Source of the DNA: Onchocerca lupi
Lineage: Eukaryota > Nematoda > Chromadorea > Rhabditida > Onchocercidae
Assembly (NCBI GenBank): GCA_028564675.1
Contig: JAOVVO010000153.1
Location: 62,001 to 126,000 of the forward strand
Length of the DNA stretch: 64,000 bases
Reading direction: 5' to 3'
The first letter of the stretch is position 1; each line of letters starts with the position of its first letter. Made by a program: the position numbers and the translations under genes. Below, in pieces: positions 23,426 through 36,300 of the stretch. The notes under the pieces were generated by a model. That model was not told where the DNA came from, did no database searches, and saw only the letters and a list, made by a program, of their open reading frames with translations.

Positions 23426-25093
23426 AACAATCTCAGACATTCAATTGAATTTCAACGAGAAATGAATATAGCAAGTGATTTGTCGAATTATTTCAATCCT
23501 CAGACATTCAGAGTGAAAAGTTTGTAATAATTGTAATTTCTGTTGATATTGATAAAATATAAGTTGTGGTAAATCATTGATAAGCGAGCAAATATGCTTA
23601 AATTGGGTGCTTGTGACAATTTTTTTCTTTTTGGATATTTATTTTCTTCCTTTTATTTTTCATGAAATCTTGACATTTCTGGTGAAACAAATAAAATTTA
23701 TTTGTTTTCAGATCCATCTCACAATTCAAATTCGGCAATAGAGCAATGAATGGGGTTTTAATAAGAAGTAATAGTTAGCGCTTAATTTTTCATTGTTTGT
23801 TTAATATGAGTGATTATATTTAATTTCATGAAAAAACAAAAAAGTGAAAAAATAAAAATTGCTTTCCATATAAATATTATATCGAAAGATTATTTGATCA
23901 AGTTTAGATTAATCTTTAGATCAAAAAAACTTTTTGATTGTCATTAATATTGTTAAATTCAAAATGCATCCTGCTAATATTTATGTTTGTTCGATTATTT
24001 AAGATGACATTTTTTATGATAGCTTTTCATTACTGTGTCTTAATATACTAGAAGAAACATTAAAATGCAATTCGTGAGATAGTATAACGAAATGTATGAA
24101 AATATGAAATGAAGAACTAATTCTATCCCATTTGAAATGAATAATTAATTCTATTTTATTTGAAATGAAGAATTATTAATTCTGTTTCATTAAATATTGT
24201 GATTGGTATTATCGATGAGATTTATTTACTCTTAATTGTTGTTCCTAATCGTCTGTTATAGAAGAAGCAAAAGTTTCGACAGCATTTCTAGCATATTTTG
24301 CAAATGTTAGGACGTTTGAAATATAGCAGGGTAAAACAGAGACGAGAACCTTGAGACGATCGTTTGAAACTTTATATTCTGAATAATATATCGCATTTCA
24401 TCTTTGTTCAGAACAATTAAAAATTCAAGAAAATCTTGTTTACAAATTTTTTTGGGAAAGAAAAAGAAATAGTGAATTGAAGCGAAGGAAGTGATTTTTC
24501 CAGTCAATGTCAAATTCAGTTCTAATTGAATATGGAACAAAAGTTAATATTTGATTTGTTCATTCAAAAATTAATTGAAAATGACTTATCTGATTTTATT
24601 AGCAATCTTTTCGAGTTCCCGACGATTAATCCAGAATCGCCAATCAGTAATGATGCATCTGATAACAAAACGAAATCAATAATACTTTATCATACCAAAA
24701 ACATTTTTATTTGTATTGACTAAATATCTGTTATTGTTTTCACTTTCAGCATTTTCCATCCATATCACTTTGAATATTTAAAATCGTACAATAAGAAAAT
24801 ACATTAATTCTTATCTTTAAAAAAAAACTTATTCTCAGCGAAATTCCTCCAATTAATATTAAGTTTTAAATGATAAGATATCGAATATCGATGAATATTT
24901 ATGTTTATGCACCGAATTCATTGAGAAAAGGATGCATAATTAAACGAAATAAATTTAGTAGAAAAGATATAAATATCTTAGGATTAATCCCGAATCCAAA
25001 TATTAGTACTGACAAATCAATTTCAAATATTGAATTGAAGCTTATTCTTAAATTATAACTCAACAATACTGCTCGATCATTTGTTTCGTCTGC

Positions 25094-25340
25094 TTACGTC
25101 AATCGGTTTCGTTTTGGGATTTTACTTAAAGCTTGCTCAGATCCATCTAACTCATAAATTGAAGATGAAACATGATGCGGTACATAATCTAACATTAAAC
25201 TGAAGAAATCAATTCGAATGAAATGCACATTTATCGTAATATAAAAGATATTGAATTGAATTATTCGAATCTTTCTCATATTAGATAATCTTCATGCCAT
25301 TGTTTCTAAAACCTTTTCAAGTTCGCTGCAGTAATATTTA
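25094..25340 (-). pseudogene. GSK-3-like protein kinase fragment, probably a pseudogene
   Basis: Reading the minus strand downward from 25340, one frame gives SELEKVLETM, then a stop, then NMRKI and, further on, LMLDYVPHHV. In the same order and at about the same spacing, GSK-3 kinases have KKVLQ, IMRKL and LVLDYVPETV (subdomains III-V), followed by a SRAKQTLP-like segment matched here by SEQALSKIP. Nematodes carry divergent GSK-3 paralogues. The in-frame stop, the low identity between the landmarks and the missing catalytic loop argue for a degraded copy. A splice acceptor (TTTCTTCAG) and a donor (GTAAGC) also bracket the LMLDYVP part, so a living exon cannot be excluded. A repeat element begins at its upstream edge, at about 25345. 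Confidence 0.4.
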
Positions 25341-25436
25341 TAACTAGCTGGACCCCTCGACGCTCTAGTTCGTCGTGAGACAGAGCGGTTTATCTTGTAT
25401 ATTTTTGTTTGTGATGATGCCTTTGGGGATTTTGTT

Positions 25437-25605
25437 CATATGAATAAAAATGTCAATATTCGTTTGTTCAAAATCTTAAACCTCCGAAAATTCGTAAACA
25501 CGCGTCTTATCTATATCAATTCAAAATCTTAGACATCGAAAAGTCTTTAACCGATTGCTTTGAAATTTTGACACAACGTTGCATTCGAATACGCGCATGT
25601 CTTTA
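25437..25605 (+). mobile_element. Interspersed repeat, copy B
   Basis: The segment begins ATAAAAATGTCAATATTCGT and runs to CGATTGCTTTGAAATTTTG followed by ACGTTGCATTCGAATACGCG. It shares both the end and the core with copies A and D. Immediately upstream (25345-25436) is less AT-rich sequence containing AGCTGGACCCCTCGACGC, which may belong to the same insertion. Confidence 0.65.
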
Positions 25606-26145
25606 AATATTTATCATTATTTATTGTTACTTGTTATTATTTATCATTGTTTATTATCATTCAGTATTATTTACCACTCATTATTTATTATTACTTATCA
25701 TTTTATTACTACTCATTATTATCTACTTTAATTTACTATTGTTTATTATTATTATTTATTATTGTTTATCATTATTTATTATTATTTGCTATTATTTAAT
25801 ATTATTTATTACTACTTATGATTACTTGTTATTACTTATTATAATTTATTACTTATTACTATTTATTTTTATTATTTTGTTGAAGTTAGGTGTCATTAAT
25901 TATTATAATTTATTATAATTTACTATTGTTTATCTGCTATTATTTATTATTTATTATTTTTCATTATTATTTATTATTATTCATTATTATTTATTATTAT
26001 TTATTACTATTTCTTATTGTATATTATCATTTATTCTTATTAATTATAATTTATTATTATTAGTTTATTATTATTTACTATTATTTATTTTCATTTATTA
26101 TTATTTGTTATTGTTTGACCATTAATTATTAATTATTATTAAAGA
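25606..26145. repeat. TTATTA-rich low-complexity block
   Basis: About 540 bp are built almost only from imperfect TTATTA, TTATCATT and TTACTT units, with very little G on this strand. The 95-residue Leu/Ile/Tyr open frame inside it is a translation artefact. The block lies between repeat copy B and the inverted partial copy C. Confidence 0.9.
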
Positions 26146-26265
26146 AATGGGAGGAAGAGGAATGAGAGAAAAAAAGGAAGGCGAAGTCAATAAACTCCAC
26201 TCCCTCGCTTACTTTTAGTTGTTATGACGTGACACGTGAAAAAAGTGTGTTTATATAAAAGCAAG

Positions 26266-26305
26266 CGCCTATTCGAATGCAAGATTGTGTAAAAATTTGA
26301 AAAGA
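26266..26305 (-). mobile_element. Interspersed repeat, partial inverted copy C
   Basis: GCGCCTATTCGAATGCAAG followed by TGTGTAAAAATTTG is the reverse complement of the family core seen in copy B. It sits about 660 bp from copy B in the opposite orientation, so copies B and C together could be the arms of one larger fold-back element. Confidence 0.5.
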
Positions 26306-27067
26306 ATTGTTGGAGAAGTTGCTGAGATTATTGAGAAGCAACAGTATCATTTACATTATCATTTATAGAGATGAAAGAATTGATTACGTGCATATTACTG
26401 ATCTTCGATCAATTACTATCAGAGAATAAAAGAGCAGTATGATCGATTATTAAAAATTGGGAAAAAATTAATGATGGTATTGAATTTACTAAGTTCTATC
26501 AATTCACTCTATTTACAATTGTGAAGTTGTAAAAATAGAAATGTGTGAAAGTTCGTTGCTATTTCATCCTACAAGAAAATGGCAAGGACTGATTTAATCC
26601 AATTGTTTCTCAGATCCAATCGAATCAATTGATTTATTGCTGGATCTTAAAACATGAAATATGATCCCCTTTTAGCAATCCTTCACTTGCATTCTAATTT
26701 ATAAATTGATCGATCCTTTATTTTTAAGCATTTATATCTTTCCCAAAGCTTTTTAATTTTTTGCATTTAATGTATGAATTAAATATAAAAAACGCTTAAT
26801 AACAATTAAAACAAAGTTACTCAAATCATACCTAGAATTGTCATCAACGTTTCCTAATACTTTGACAAATGTTTTTGGAAAATTTTCTCGATTTCATGAG
26901 GAAAAAGATATACTTCAAGTGATGAAATTTAATTCAATAGTATCTCTGCTACTTTAATATTTCGAAACAATCAAGCTATTAGTTGCATTTTTTAACTGAC
27001 AAATAAACGACAAATTGTCATATATACTATTTTCTACGGCTGCAATGTAAAATATATGATTCAAAGA
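26306..27067. other. AT-rich spacer
   Basis: No gene, repeat or regulatory signal that I can support is visible between the repeat block and the 3' side of the transporter gene. Confidence 0.5.
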
Positions 27068-27508
27068 TTAAAATAACACAATTGATCTGTTGATATCAGT
27101 CCCTTTTAAAACTTTATTTTCAAAATAATTTCGGAAAATTTTCGACATTAATATATGAAAATGAGGATAAATTTCAAAACAAACCAGTCTTGTTAGAGAA
27201 GACAGCGTCATTTCCCAGAAATTTCTTTCAAATTGAGCAAATTTATGTTTAATATAATGAAAAGAAAGCTTATAGAAGATCTGAGTTACAATTTGACGAT
27301 ACATTTTTATTAAAGTATATATATGATACCATTCATAACAATCAACAGCCAAAGGGAAAGATGAAATTAATGATTGTGACCTGATTTTTTCCAATTGAAA
27401 GAACTGAACTTGCCGAATGCTGCATAAAAAAATAATATTGTGAAAATCTGAAATCGAAGAATTTATTAAAAGGTTGAAAGTTCTAAAATTGAAAAAGACT
27501 AAATACAT
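27068..27508 (-). other. 146-codon open frame just downstream of the transporter, unidentified
   Basis: An ATG at 27508 opens a 146-codon frame on the same strand as the transporter and 96 nt past its stop. It is unusually long for this AT-rich background and is rich in Phe, Ile and aromatic residues, with several His and Arg (for example MYRQIVTQIFYKLSFHYIKH). No signal peptide or known domain is apparent. Operon-like spacing would allow a second gene. However, the frame overlaps a likely polyadenylation signal of the transporter, so it may simply be 3'UTR sequence open by chance. Confidence 0.2.
27462..27467 (-). promoter_or_regulatory. Candidate polyadenylation signal of the transporter gene
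   Basis: AATAAA on the minus strand lies about 140 nt after the transporter stop at 27604. It is the nearest match to the consensus that I saw. Confidence 0.45.
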
Positions 27509-27603
27509 GAAATAAGTTAAAAATTAAAATTTTACAATTTCAGATAATGAAGAAAAACTTCTCTTCAATGCAATATGATGGCAAATTTTTAAAAAATCAT
27601 TTT

Positions 27604-30600
27604 TCAATTGTATAAAAATATGAAGGAAAAACTAACAGCAATAACGTTTAATAAAGCAATGATAGTTGTTGTCCATGGAAAACCAATCCAATGAACACAT
27701 AAACCTCCAATTGTTGGCCCGATAAATGATCTGAAATCATCATATGTACTTCTTTTCGAAATTTGGAAGATCGATTAAGAATTTCGCTGGAACATTTTTA
27801 TTTTTATAAACTTTTCAGCAAAAATATGCCATACAATTTGACTTACCCGAAAGAATATGCAGACTGAAATAAACCTGATATAGAACCATATGTTTGAAAT
27901 GATTCATCGTATCCATATTCGCTGTAACACATTATCTCGAAATCGGAATAAGAAATAGATCAATTTCAAAAAATTGAACTACCAGAGCCAATGTGAAAAT
28001 TTTTTTCATAAAAGTATAAATATACTTTTCTTTTCTGGTAAGGATAGGATTAAAAGAGGATTTATGATGATTAAAATAATTGATTAAATAACTGGTTAAA
28101 AGAATCAATTACAATCAATAACTGATTCATAATGATTTTATGCTGATTTTTATGATTTAAAATATAACTGATCAAAGCATTGTATTTGAAAGAAAAAAAT
28201 TAGAAAATACTGATATGATGATAGAACTAAGTTTCATAAACTTTAGATATCAACTGAAAAGATAAATTACCGTATTGCATTAATGGACATTTGAAAAGTT
28301 GGAATATACAAAGCACTACCAGCAAGACCAAGTACGCCTAGTGCAATTTCTATCCAGCCCAAGTTTCTGCAAGACATGAATTATGCAAATGTAAAAGAAA
28401 CAGAAATCTTTAGAACAATAAGAAGAATAAAAAATGATAACTTATCATTTGCTTAAATGACAAGTTATCTTCGAAAACTTTGTGTTCAAAAAGTAAGATC
28501 AACTACCATTTGCCTTAGACATGAAAATTATAAATTCTTTTATCCACTTTATGATAACTTTTATTATTAACTTTCGAAGAAAAAAAAAAATGCCGCAGTT
28601 TTTTATGAAGTATGAATTCTTCGTCTCGGATGTACAATTAAATTTTCTAAAAAATGAAGAATGATCTTAGTTGATCCATTCTAATCTCGAACTTCAGATG
28701 AAAAGATTATTCCCAAAACTTACTTCTTGGTATTCAGTAAAGGTGATGGCCCAATGATAATCATACTAAATATCACTGCCACAATACCAAACATTATAAT
28801 CGCCTTGCTACAGTTAAATTTCTCGATAATTATACTCCAAAAAGGTGCTGTTATTGTATAAATTCCACCGGATAGTAAAAACATTAAACCAACAATGGTT
28901 GGTGTAAGTTTGAACTGTAAGATCATTCTAATCTACTAGAAGAAAATTTGCTTATTTCGAAGAAAGGTGAAAGCATTTCTCATTCTAGGTGATTCCCAGA
29001 AATATGCATACATTAGATTCTTTTGTAGTAAATCGCTTTCTGCTAACGATTCTTCTACAAATCCAGAATCTTAGTTAAAGAATATCGAGATAAGAAGATA
29101 AACTACCCAAGGTTATTAGTGCATCAGGAACTATTCAATACATTAGCAAAAGACTAATAATGCATCGCATTGGAAAATAATAACAACACAATAAAATCAA
29201 TATGATCAATAAATCGAATCAATTAAATTCAATGAATATATGAGAGCTAATTAAGTTAGCATGCCTCAAAAATGATACGATAAGAAGAATTTAAATATTA
29301 CAAAAATAATGAATGAATTTACGATGGAAATTTGATTTTTAAACCTGAAACATAATTACTCACTGATTAAAAATGTTAATCTTCGCATATCTAATCAGTT
29401 ATCACTTAATCATTTGCATTAAAATCGTGGAAAAAAGGCCAAAAAGATATACCGATTCTAAATGATCAGCTAACGTTGGATCGAGAAATGAAAATGATAT
29501 AGCACACATAACCACGGAATAAATCATAATCCATAATACTGGTATTTTTAATATACCAAACATACCTTTACCATCTAGCGATACATCATCTATGAAATAA
29601 TTAATGATAATTTAGTAATGAAATACTATTCATTTTCTTTTTAACCTATTAACTGATAAAACTTTCCTTTAAAATAAAAAAACTTATTAATGAAAAATTT
29701 TAATTAAACATAAAGAAAAATCATACCATCCATATCTTCGATCAAAAAATATGCTAATAATCCAAGAAAGAGTAAAATAATTCCCAGTACAAGGAATGGC
29801 AAATGAAAACCACCAATTTCATAAAGTATACCACCAAGTAGTGGACCTGCTGTATTACCAAGACCTGCGAATGTTTCCATCACACCCTCAAAATTTTTAA
29901 ATATTCAGTGAAATTTTACTGAATATTAAGTTAAATTTCTCTTTGTTTCGATTGCTTTGATTCATGCGATCATTTGAGAAATCGCTAAAATTTTACTGAT
30001 CTTAAAAATGGAACGAGCAAAGAAGCAGTTCATCTTTTATCACTATCCACTTAAATAGATGAAGTGACGAATGATCATGTATTCATATCGATTTCTTACT
30101 CATCTCATCCATTTTTTTCTTTTTTTTTTTTGAAAAGTTATATTTTTATTCAATTATAAATGACAATTAAAGCAAAAAAACGGAGAATTTCGAAACAAAA
30201 TGACTTTTTCCGAAATGTCGAAAGCGATAGCTTTTTTTTTTTTTTTTTTTTTTTAAAGATTTAAATATTATAAACATTTTCATAATTTCAAAATAAATCA
30301 AATACTAAAATCCATACAACAATAACTGCAATTCGTTCCGGGAAACATTTCACACCAATTGCAAATGAAGATGTGATGAAGGCAGCATCACCGAGAGCTT
30401 CCACTGTTCGAAGGCTAATCGAAGACCAGAAAAATAAAGATGACGATTCGATGCAATTTAAGAATCTGAAATTAATTTCAGATCAAATAAATGTACTTAT
30501 GATTTGGATTATGATGTTGCGTCTTTTTTATTTTTTTGAGAATATTTAAAAGTTTGTAATTTTTGTAACAAAAATAACGTACCCAAAAAGTATAGCTGTG

Positions 30601-33304
30601 ATGCCAGTAATAGCGATTCCCGAAACAAACATCATTTTTGAACCGACTACAACCATCTGAAAAATTATATTTAATTTTTTTTTTTTGATTTTTTAATTGG
30701 CAAAAAAAGTTTATTTGAAGAAAAGAATTTATTTTGTTCGTTGAGTTATTATCAATGCTTTTACATGACGTAACTTTAATTTGACATGTTTAAATTTTCA
30801 AAAATATATTTTGTTATCTACAGGGTTGAATTAGCAGGTCAGAAGTGATCCAAACTTATTTCGTATAAAATGAGTCTAAATTAATAATTCAAATTAAACG
30901 AACATATCTGCCGAATAGTGGTGCAACAAAAAGCATCATTAATTCGAAGATACCGAATACCACACCTATCTCGAAACTTGTTAAATCTTTAATTTTTGCC
31001 TGAAATTATTATTATTCGTCCAAAATTTTGCAACCACTCAATTATTTCCAAATTTTTTGAAGTGATTCAGTAGACGATTGATCGGTAGCCAAACGTACCA
31101 GCTAAGTGGGGTAATTTAAAATATCTGTCATAAAAACGAAAATTCAGAAAACTTAGGATTCTTCATCGTAGACGGATCATATCTAAAAACTTAATTAACC
31201 TGCTTATCATAAAGCAACTTAAAGCTGACCTCTTTTGAGTAGAAAGGTGCAATACAACTATAAGCGCTGGTACTGCCAAGATTTGCAACTGATAACATAC
31301 AAATTGTCGCCCATTCTTTGGTAGTTAGTGATAATAATTTATCATATGTGGTTTTATGATTACTGTTATTATTACGGTTACATTTTTTGCGATCAGCACT
31401 TCCTTCATCCAAACTGAAATGATTATTTGGAATGCATAAGATTTATATCTTAAATTGACTCCTATATTCTGAGTTATTATTAATCAGAAATTAGTCATAT
31501 TCGAGAATGAATTTGCAAAAATTCAATATTTCGCTTTTGAAAATTACTTCAAATAATAGAAAACATGCTTTTTCCCATTGAATCATTTTTTTTTTTATTT
31601 TCGGTTTGGTTTTAATTGGATCTAACTTAATATAATCGAATTAACCAAGCTTTTCAACCTTTGAAAAAGCGAATTTAAGTTTAAACCTCTTATTGTTATT
31701 ATCAGCTGACTTTTCCTGCAATTTTTCCTCCTGTATCTTCATGCAGATACTTCCATAACCTGCATGACATTTATGTGAAGTGCAAGTAACATGCGGGATG
31801 GTCAGCTTGCCGAATTCAATTGGTATTTGTCCAGCAATTGGCATAAACGGTGGTGCTACAGATGGCCTGAAATTTTATGGCTTGAAATTATCGAACATTT
31901 TTTTGATGTTTTCTATGAAGTAACCAAAAGTTTCTAAACCTATTTCCTATTAACCTAAAATATTCCAATAATTAGATATTTAATTATCGATTGAAAATTG
32001 CAAGTTCGATTCTGATTGTTTCATTTTTTTTCGAGATTTATAGCAATAAATGGAAAAATAAGAATATGCTTTTTTATTTAAAAAAAAAAATTTTTAAATG
32101 AAAATACTATATTTTGTACTGCCTTTTTCCGATGAGAGATTGTTTTGAAAGTAAAAAAATTGACGAAGAAATAACTGACAAATTGTTATTTATTATAAAC
32201 TTGTCATACATACCACCCGTTGTGGAGCAATGCTGTTATTATTAATATTATTTTACTCTTTTCTATGCTGCTGTTTTGAAAAAGATGTGCAAAAAGCAAA
32301 TTTCTTGAAAACTTTTCTCGACAAAACTTTCTGCAAATGGTAAATGTCGAAAGAAAGAAAGAAAAAAAATGAAAAATAATTTTCATTCCTAACTAAAAAT
32401 TTCTCCTTTTATAATCAATCAGTGATTTTTGAATTATTAAAAATGCTAACTAAATCAAATATTAATGATAAAATGGAAAATAGAATTGAAATTGATCTCT
32501 TGGAAAAGCAAAATCTATAATTTCTAACAATCTCTTTGCTCCTTCATGTCGTTTTTATACTTTTCATTAAATGGTAATTATTTATTTTTTTTGGTGCAAT
32601 GTTTTGCTTTGATGTAATTCAAGCAATAAAAAATAAGAATTATAGTCCAGCATACAGAGAATGTCATAATTAATGAACTAGCAATATAAATTAATATCTA
32701 CTACCATTCGCATTCTTTGATATTCGAATATCGAATTAGTGGAATTAATATTCGCTATATTTAAATGACAATGAATTCATTTTTATTAAAATTAATGTAT
32801 ATTTGCTTATGGAAAATATATCATCAAATAGATTGATCAATAAGAAAATAACAAAAACACATTTTTTTTGTTCCTTTGCTCACTTGCATCCAGAAAGAAT
32901 CGCAATAAGCAAACTTCCCTAATCATTCCCATAATCATCCATCCATCAAAATTTATAGACATATGAATATGTATGATATAAAAGCCGTAAAAAGATGTGC
33001 TGATCGGTGGAGGAGTGATCATCATCACATCAGATTGAAACGATTAAATAGTTTTATTTAAAAGAAATGCAAACAAATACCGCTCATTTCTAATTTGTAG
33101 CATGTGAGATGCAGATTTAATTTTTTCAGTAATCCATGGCAGATTCTCGTAATTCTTCGACAGAAGTTTCGTCATCATGCCTTTATTGAAATTATCTTCC
33201 ATTATTGCTACATCTTCTTGCTCTTCTTCACCATCAAGAAATTCCTCACTGATATCATTATCATGGAATTTGTTGGGATCCATAATCATCGAAAGATCTA
33301 ACAT
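27604..33304 (-). CDS. SLC18B1-type major facilitator transporter
   Basis: Exons, 5' to 3' on the minus strand: 33304-33081, 31866-31687, 31413-31230, 30999-30904, 30656-30583, 30465-30318, 29886-29727, 29589-29453, 28914-28724, 28366-28271, 27921-27847, 27730-27604. Phases agree and give 563 aa. From about residue 170 the order and spacing follow human SLC18B1, a vesicular polyamine-type carrier: VANLGSTSAYSCIAPFYSKE (TM1), FGRYMVVVGSKMMFVSG (the TM2-3 loop motif), METFAGLGNTAGPLLGG (TM5), SFLDPTLADHLESFKLTP (TM7), GLMFLLSGGIYTITAPFW (TM8) and FIGPTIGGL (TM11). Twelve membrane helices are expected, and export of an organic cation against protons is the inferred activity. The extra N-terminus of about 160 residues is acidic at first and then basic and Asn-rich, and looks cytosolic. 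The start is fixed by two in-frame stops just upstream. The acceptor of the seventh exon is TTTTGAG, unusual for nematodes, but the resulting protein length matches the family exactly. Confidence 0.92.
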
Positions 33305-36300
33305 CTACTATGATATCAGATATGTATTTGTTGCTGTTGCTTCTATTCTTTCAACTCCTATTGTAGTATCATTCGATGACATCAATTGAAAAGTACAAAA
33401 TTCCTTCATTCGTCGTATTTCAAGTATTGACGCAAATTAAGTTGTATTGCTATAATTTAAAATCTTTGGACCAAGTTATAAGAAAAGTTAAATAAATTTC
33501 CACAGTATTTAAAAAACGAACAATTAACGGAATAGTAAATATAAAAATTCACATAAATAGAAAAAAAACTATCTCTATATAGTTGACCGCATTTGTAGAT
33601 CAGACAAAAATGAATTATTTCAAGACAAATATAAATTTATTCTTTATTTTGTCCAAAAAACAAGTTCATCTCGACGTTTCGCGGAGATTATCAGCAAAAA
33701 TTTACGGAAAATTTAAGATCTCTAACAATTTGAAAAAACAAGATCTTTTTCCAAACATTGAATATCAACGATACTTTTCAAGACAACTTCATAGCTTGTT
33801 ATTGCTGTTATTTCGCGTGATAAATTTGTAAAGTTCAAGTTATAATGAAATTAGTATGATTGTTTATTAATTTCTAGTGCATTTAAAATGTTCGAAAAAT
33901 TATCAATGCAAATTTAATTTATCAGAGACTTGCCGATGGCATTTCATCAATTTAGATCAGCTATTGCTTGAAAATATTTATAATTCTAGTAATAAATAGA
34001 GAAATGTAATGCCAATCAGGAAAATAGAACAAGATGACGAGAAAATGCTCGAAATGTTTGCATGACATAGCAAAAGAGGGAAAATAAGAAGATTGTAAGA
34101 AATTTATGCAAAATAAGTTTGAGAATAAGTTGTTTGTCATGAAAATAGCACAACAAATGATTGCTTGTATTGCAATTCTCAAATCTTTCTGTTTTGTTTT
34201 AGAAAAAAAAAAAAAGAAAAAAATTAAGGGCTACAATTTTATTACTTGTAATAAAATATTTATGTTAAAAAGAATATGTAAAAATGGATTTTTATGGAGC
34301 AATGATTATTTGCAATTCTAAAATTTTTCGAAATGAAACTTTTGAAATTTCAATCAGCCTTGAAAATTTAGGAGAATGCATAGAACTAAAGTGGCACATT
34401 TCAAATTGCAAAAAAATTTTTGTCACTTGATAGCAGGATCAAACAAAAAGTTAAACAAAATATTGATTTAATAATTAACTACGCTATGACGCTTTTTTTG
34501 AAATTGAACTATGTTCGATATTCGAGTTCATAGAACATTTCGACTATCGATTGTTCATTTCTGATGATTCGATCGATTTGATTAAAAGACTTAGCAAGAT
34601 GGAATGCAAATATAATTTTTGAAAATTTATGAAAAATGAGATATTATGAAGTTATAAGAGGAGAAACTGGGGTCTCGATTGCTTACGAAAATAATTCGAG
34701 TTGAGGTGACAAGTGACAGATGTTATAAAAAAGAAAAGAACTATTTATACCATCATTTCGAAGAATTCGACGCTTCTCACATTTCCCGTTAATTGATTTT
34801 GAAACATTCATGTTAGGTGATAAATTTCTCTCTGATTTCACTAAATTTTAATTTATTTTATTGAATTTTCATATCATTTATTTTATTGAATTTTCATGCC
34901 AATATATATGATCATTTTTAGAAAATATTCTAAGATGAAGTGATTTCGAAAAAAATACTGTTTTTGAAAAAGTAATTTGAAAAAAGGAATGAAATAAAAA
35001 TTAAATTAAATAATAACCGATAAAAATAATCGATGCGCTTAATTTGATCTGAACAAAAATTGCCAATTCTCCATGAATCTTAATGAAAATGAATAACTTT
35101 AATGGGCAAAGTATCAAAATGAAGAATAACTGGTAGAAATTTTAATGTCATCAACTTTTTTTCAAATTAATGTAACAAAGAGAAGGGAATTTGAAGATTC
35201 ATATTTGCAGCAATTGTCTTGCAGTATGCTTTAAAAGTGTTTCTGAAAAAAGGTTGATTTTTGTTGCTTCTACTAAAAGAGCATTTGTGATGCACAAAGG
35301 AATTAATAAGAATTTTTTTCTAACCAAAACAGTTTCCAACTAATGATGAATGAGTCGTGTAACATGCAACATTATCAAGTAATCAGGAAGATATTTATGA
35401 TAACAACGAGCAGTCAATGTATTATAGAAGACATGAAAGAATTGATTTTGCTCGCAGTAATATCCGACTGATTTTTAAATTCTATACTAAAATCGATGTG
35501 TAGAGAGAAATGAAAATTTCGGTTAACTTTATGATTTGTCAGAACTCATTAATGATAATTCATAAAAATGATTCGCAAATTAAAATGGCAGCAAAAGTGA
35601 TGGTGAATGAATGAGCATCTTTGGGTGATAAGAAAATATGTTAAAGGAATAAAAGAAGTGATAATAATGGGAGTGCCATATCTATTAGTTGCACAAAAAA
35701 AGCATGACTAAATATTGATCATCTCATTAGATATTTCTAAAATCAAATTTAATGAAGTGTGACAATGATCGAATGAAGGAGAGATAATGATTTCTGATTC
35801 ATTAAGGTATCAATAATGGTGCGTTCCACATGACGTATCAATAATGAAATGATTTTAAAAATCATTAAAAAATAAATACTTTGAAGTAAACTGAAGGAGT
35901 GATTACTTAAAATAATGTCAAATGTGTCCTCAGTCCGTCCTTTCCTTGTAAAAATGTTTAAAGCTTAAAGGTTTAGCAAATGTTTAAAGGTTAAAAGTTT
36001 AAAGATATGTTTTCTAATTTTGGTAACACTCCAATTATTTCAGCGTAAACACGTAAAAGACGCATTTCTGACATGCTCTTTGGTAACAACAGATCATGCA
36101 TGATAATTGTTACATTTTCAAAAATGATAATTGTATTTCATGGGAATTTCAAATATTTTCGTTATGCGGAAAATAAGTTGGATTTTTTACAAATGATGTG
36201 TTAAAACATGTCTAACGTATAGAATCTGATGATAATCGAGATGACATTTATTTAAGAAAAAAATATCAAAAGATTTATATAAATCCCAAACTTCATCAAA

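Noticed and set aside
25631..25918. 95-codon Leu/Ile/Tyr frame
   Set aside because: Translation of the TTATTA low-complexity block.
33104..33389. Plus-strand frames opposite the first transporter exon
   Set aside because: Shadows of the coding exon at 33304-33081.
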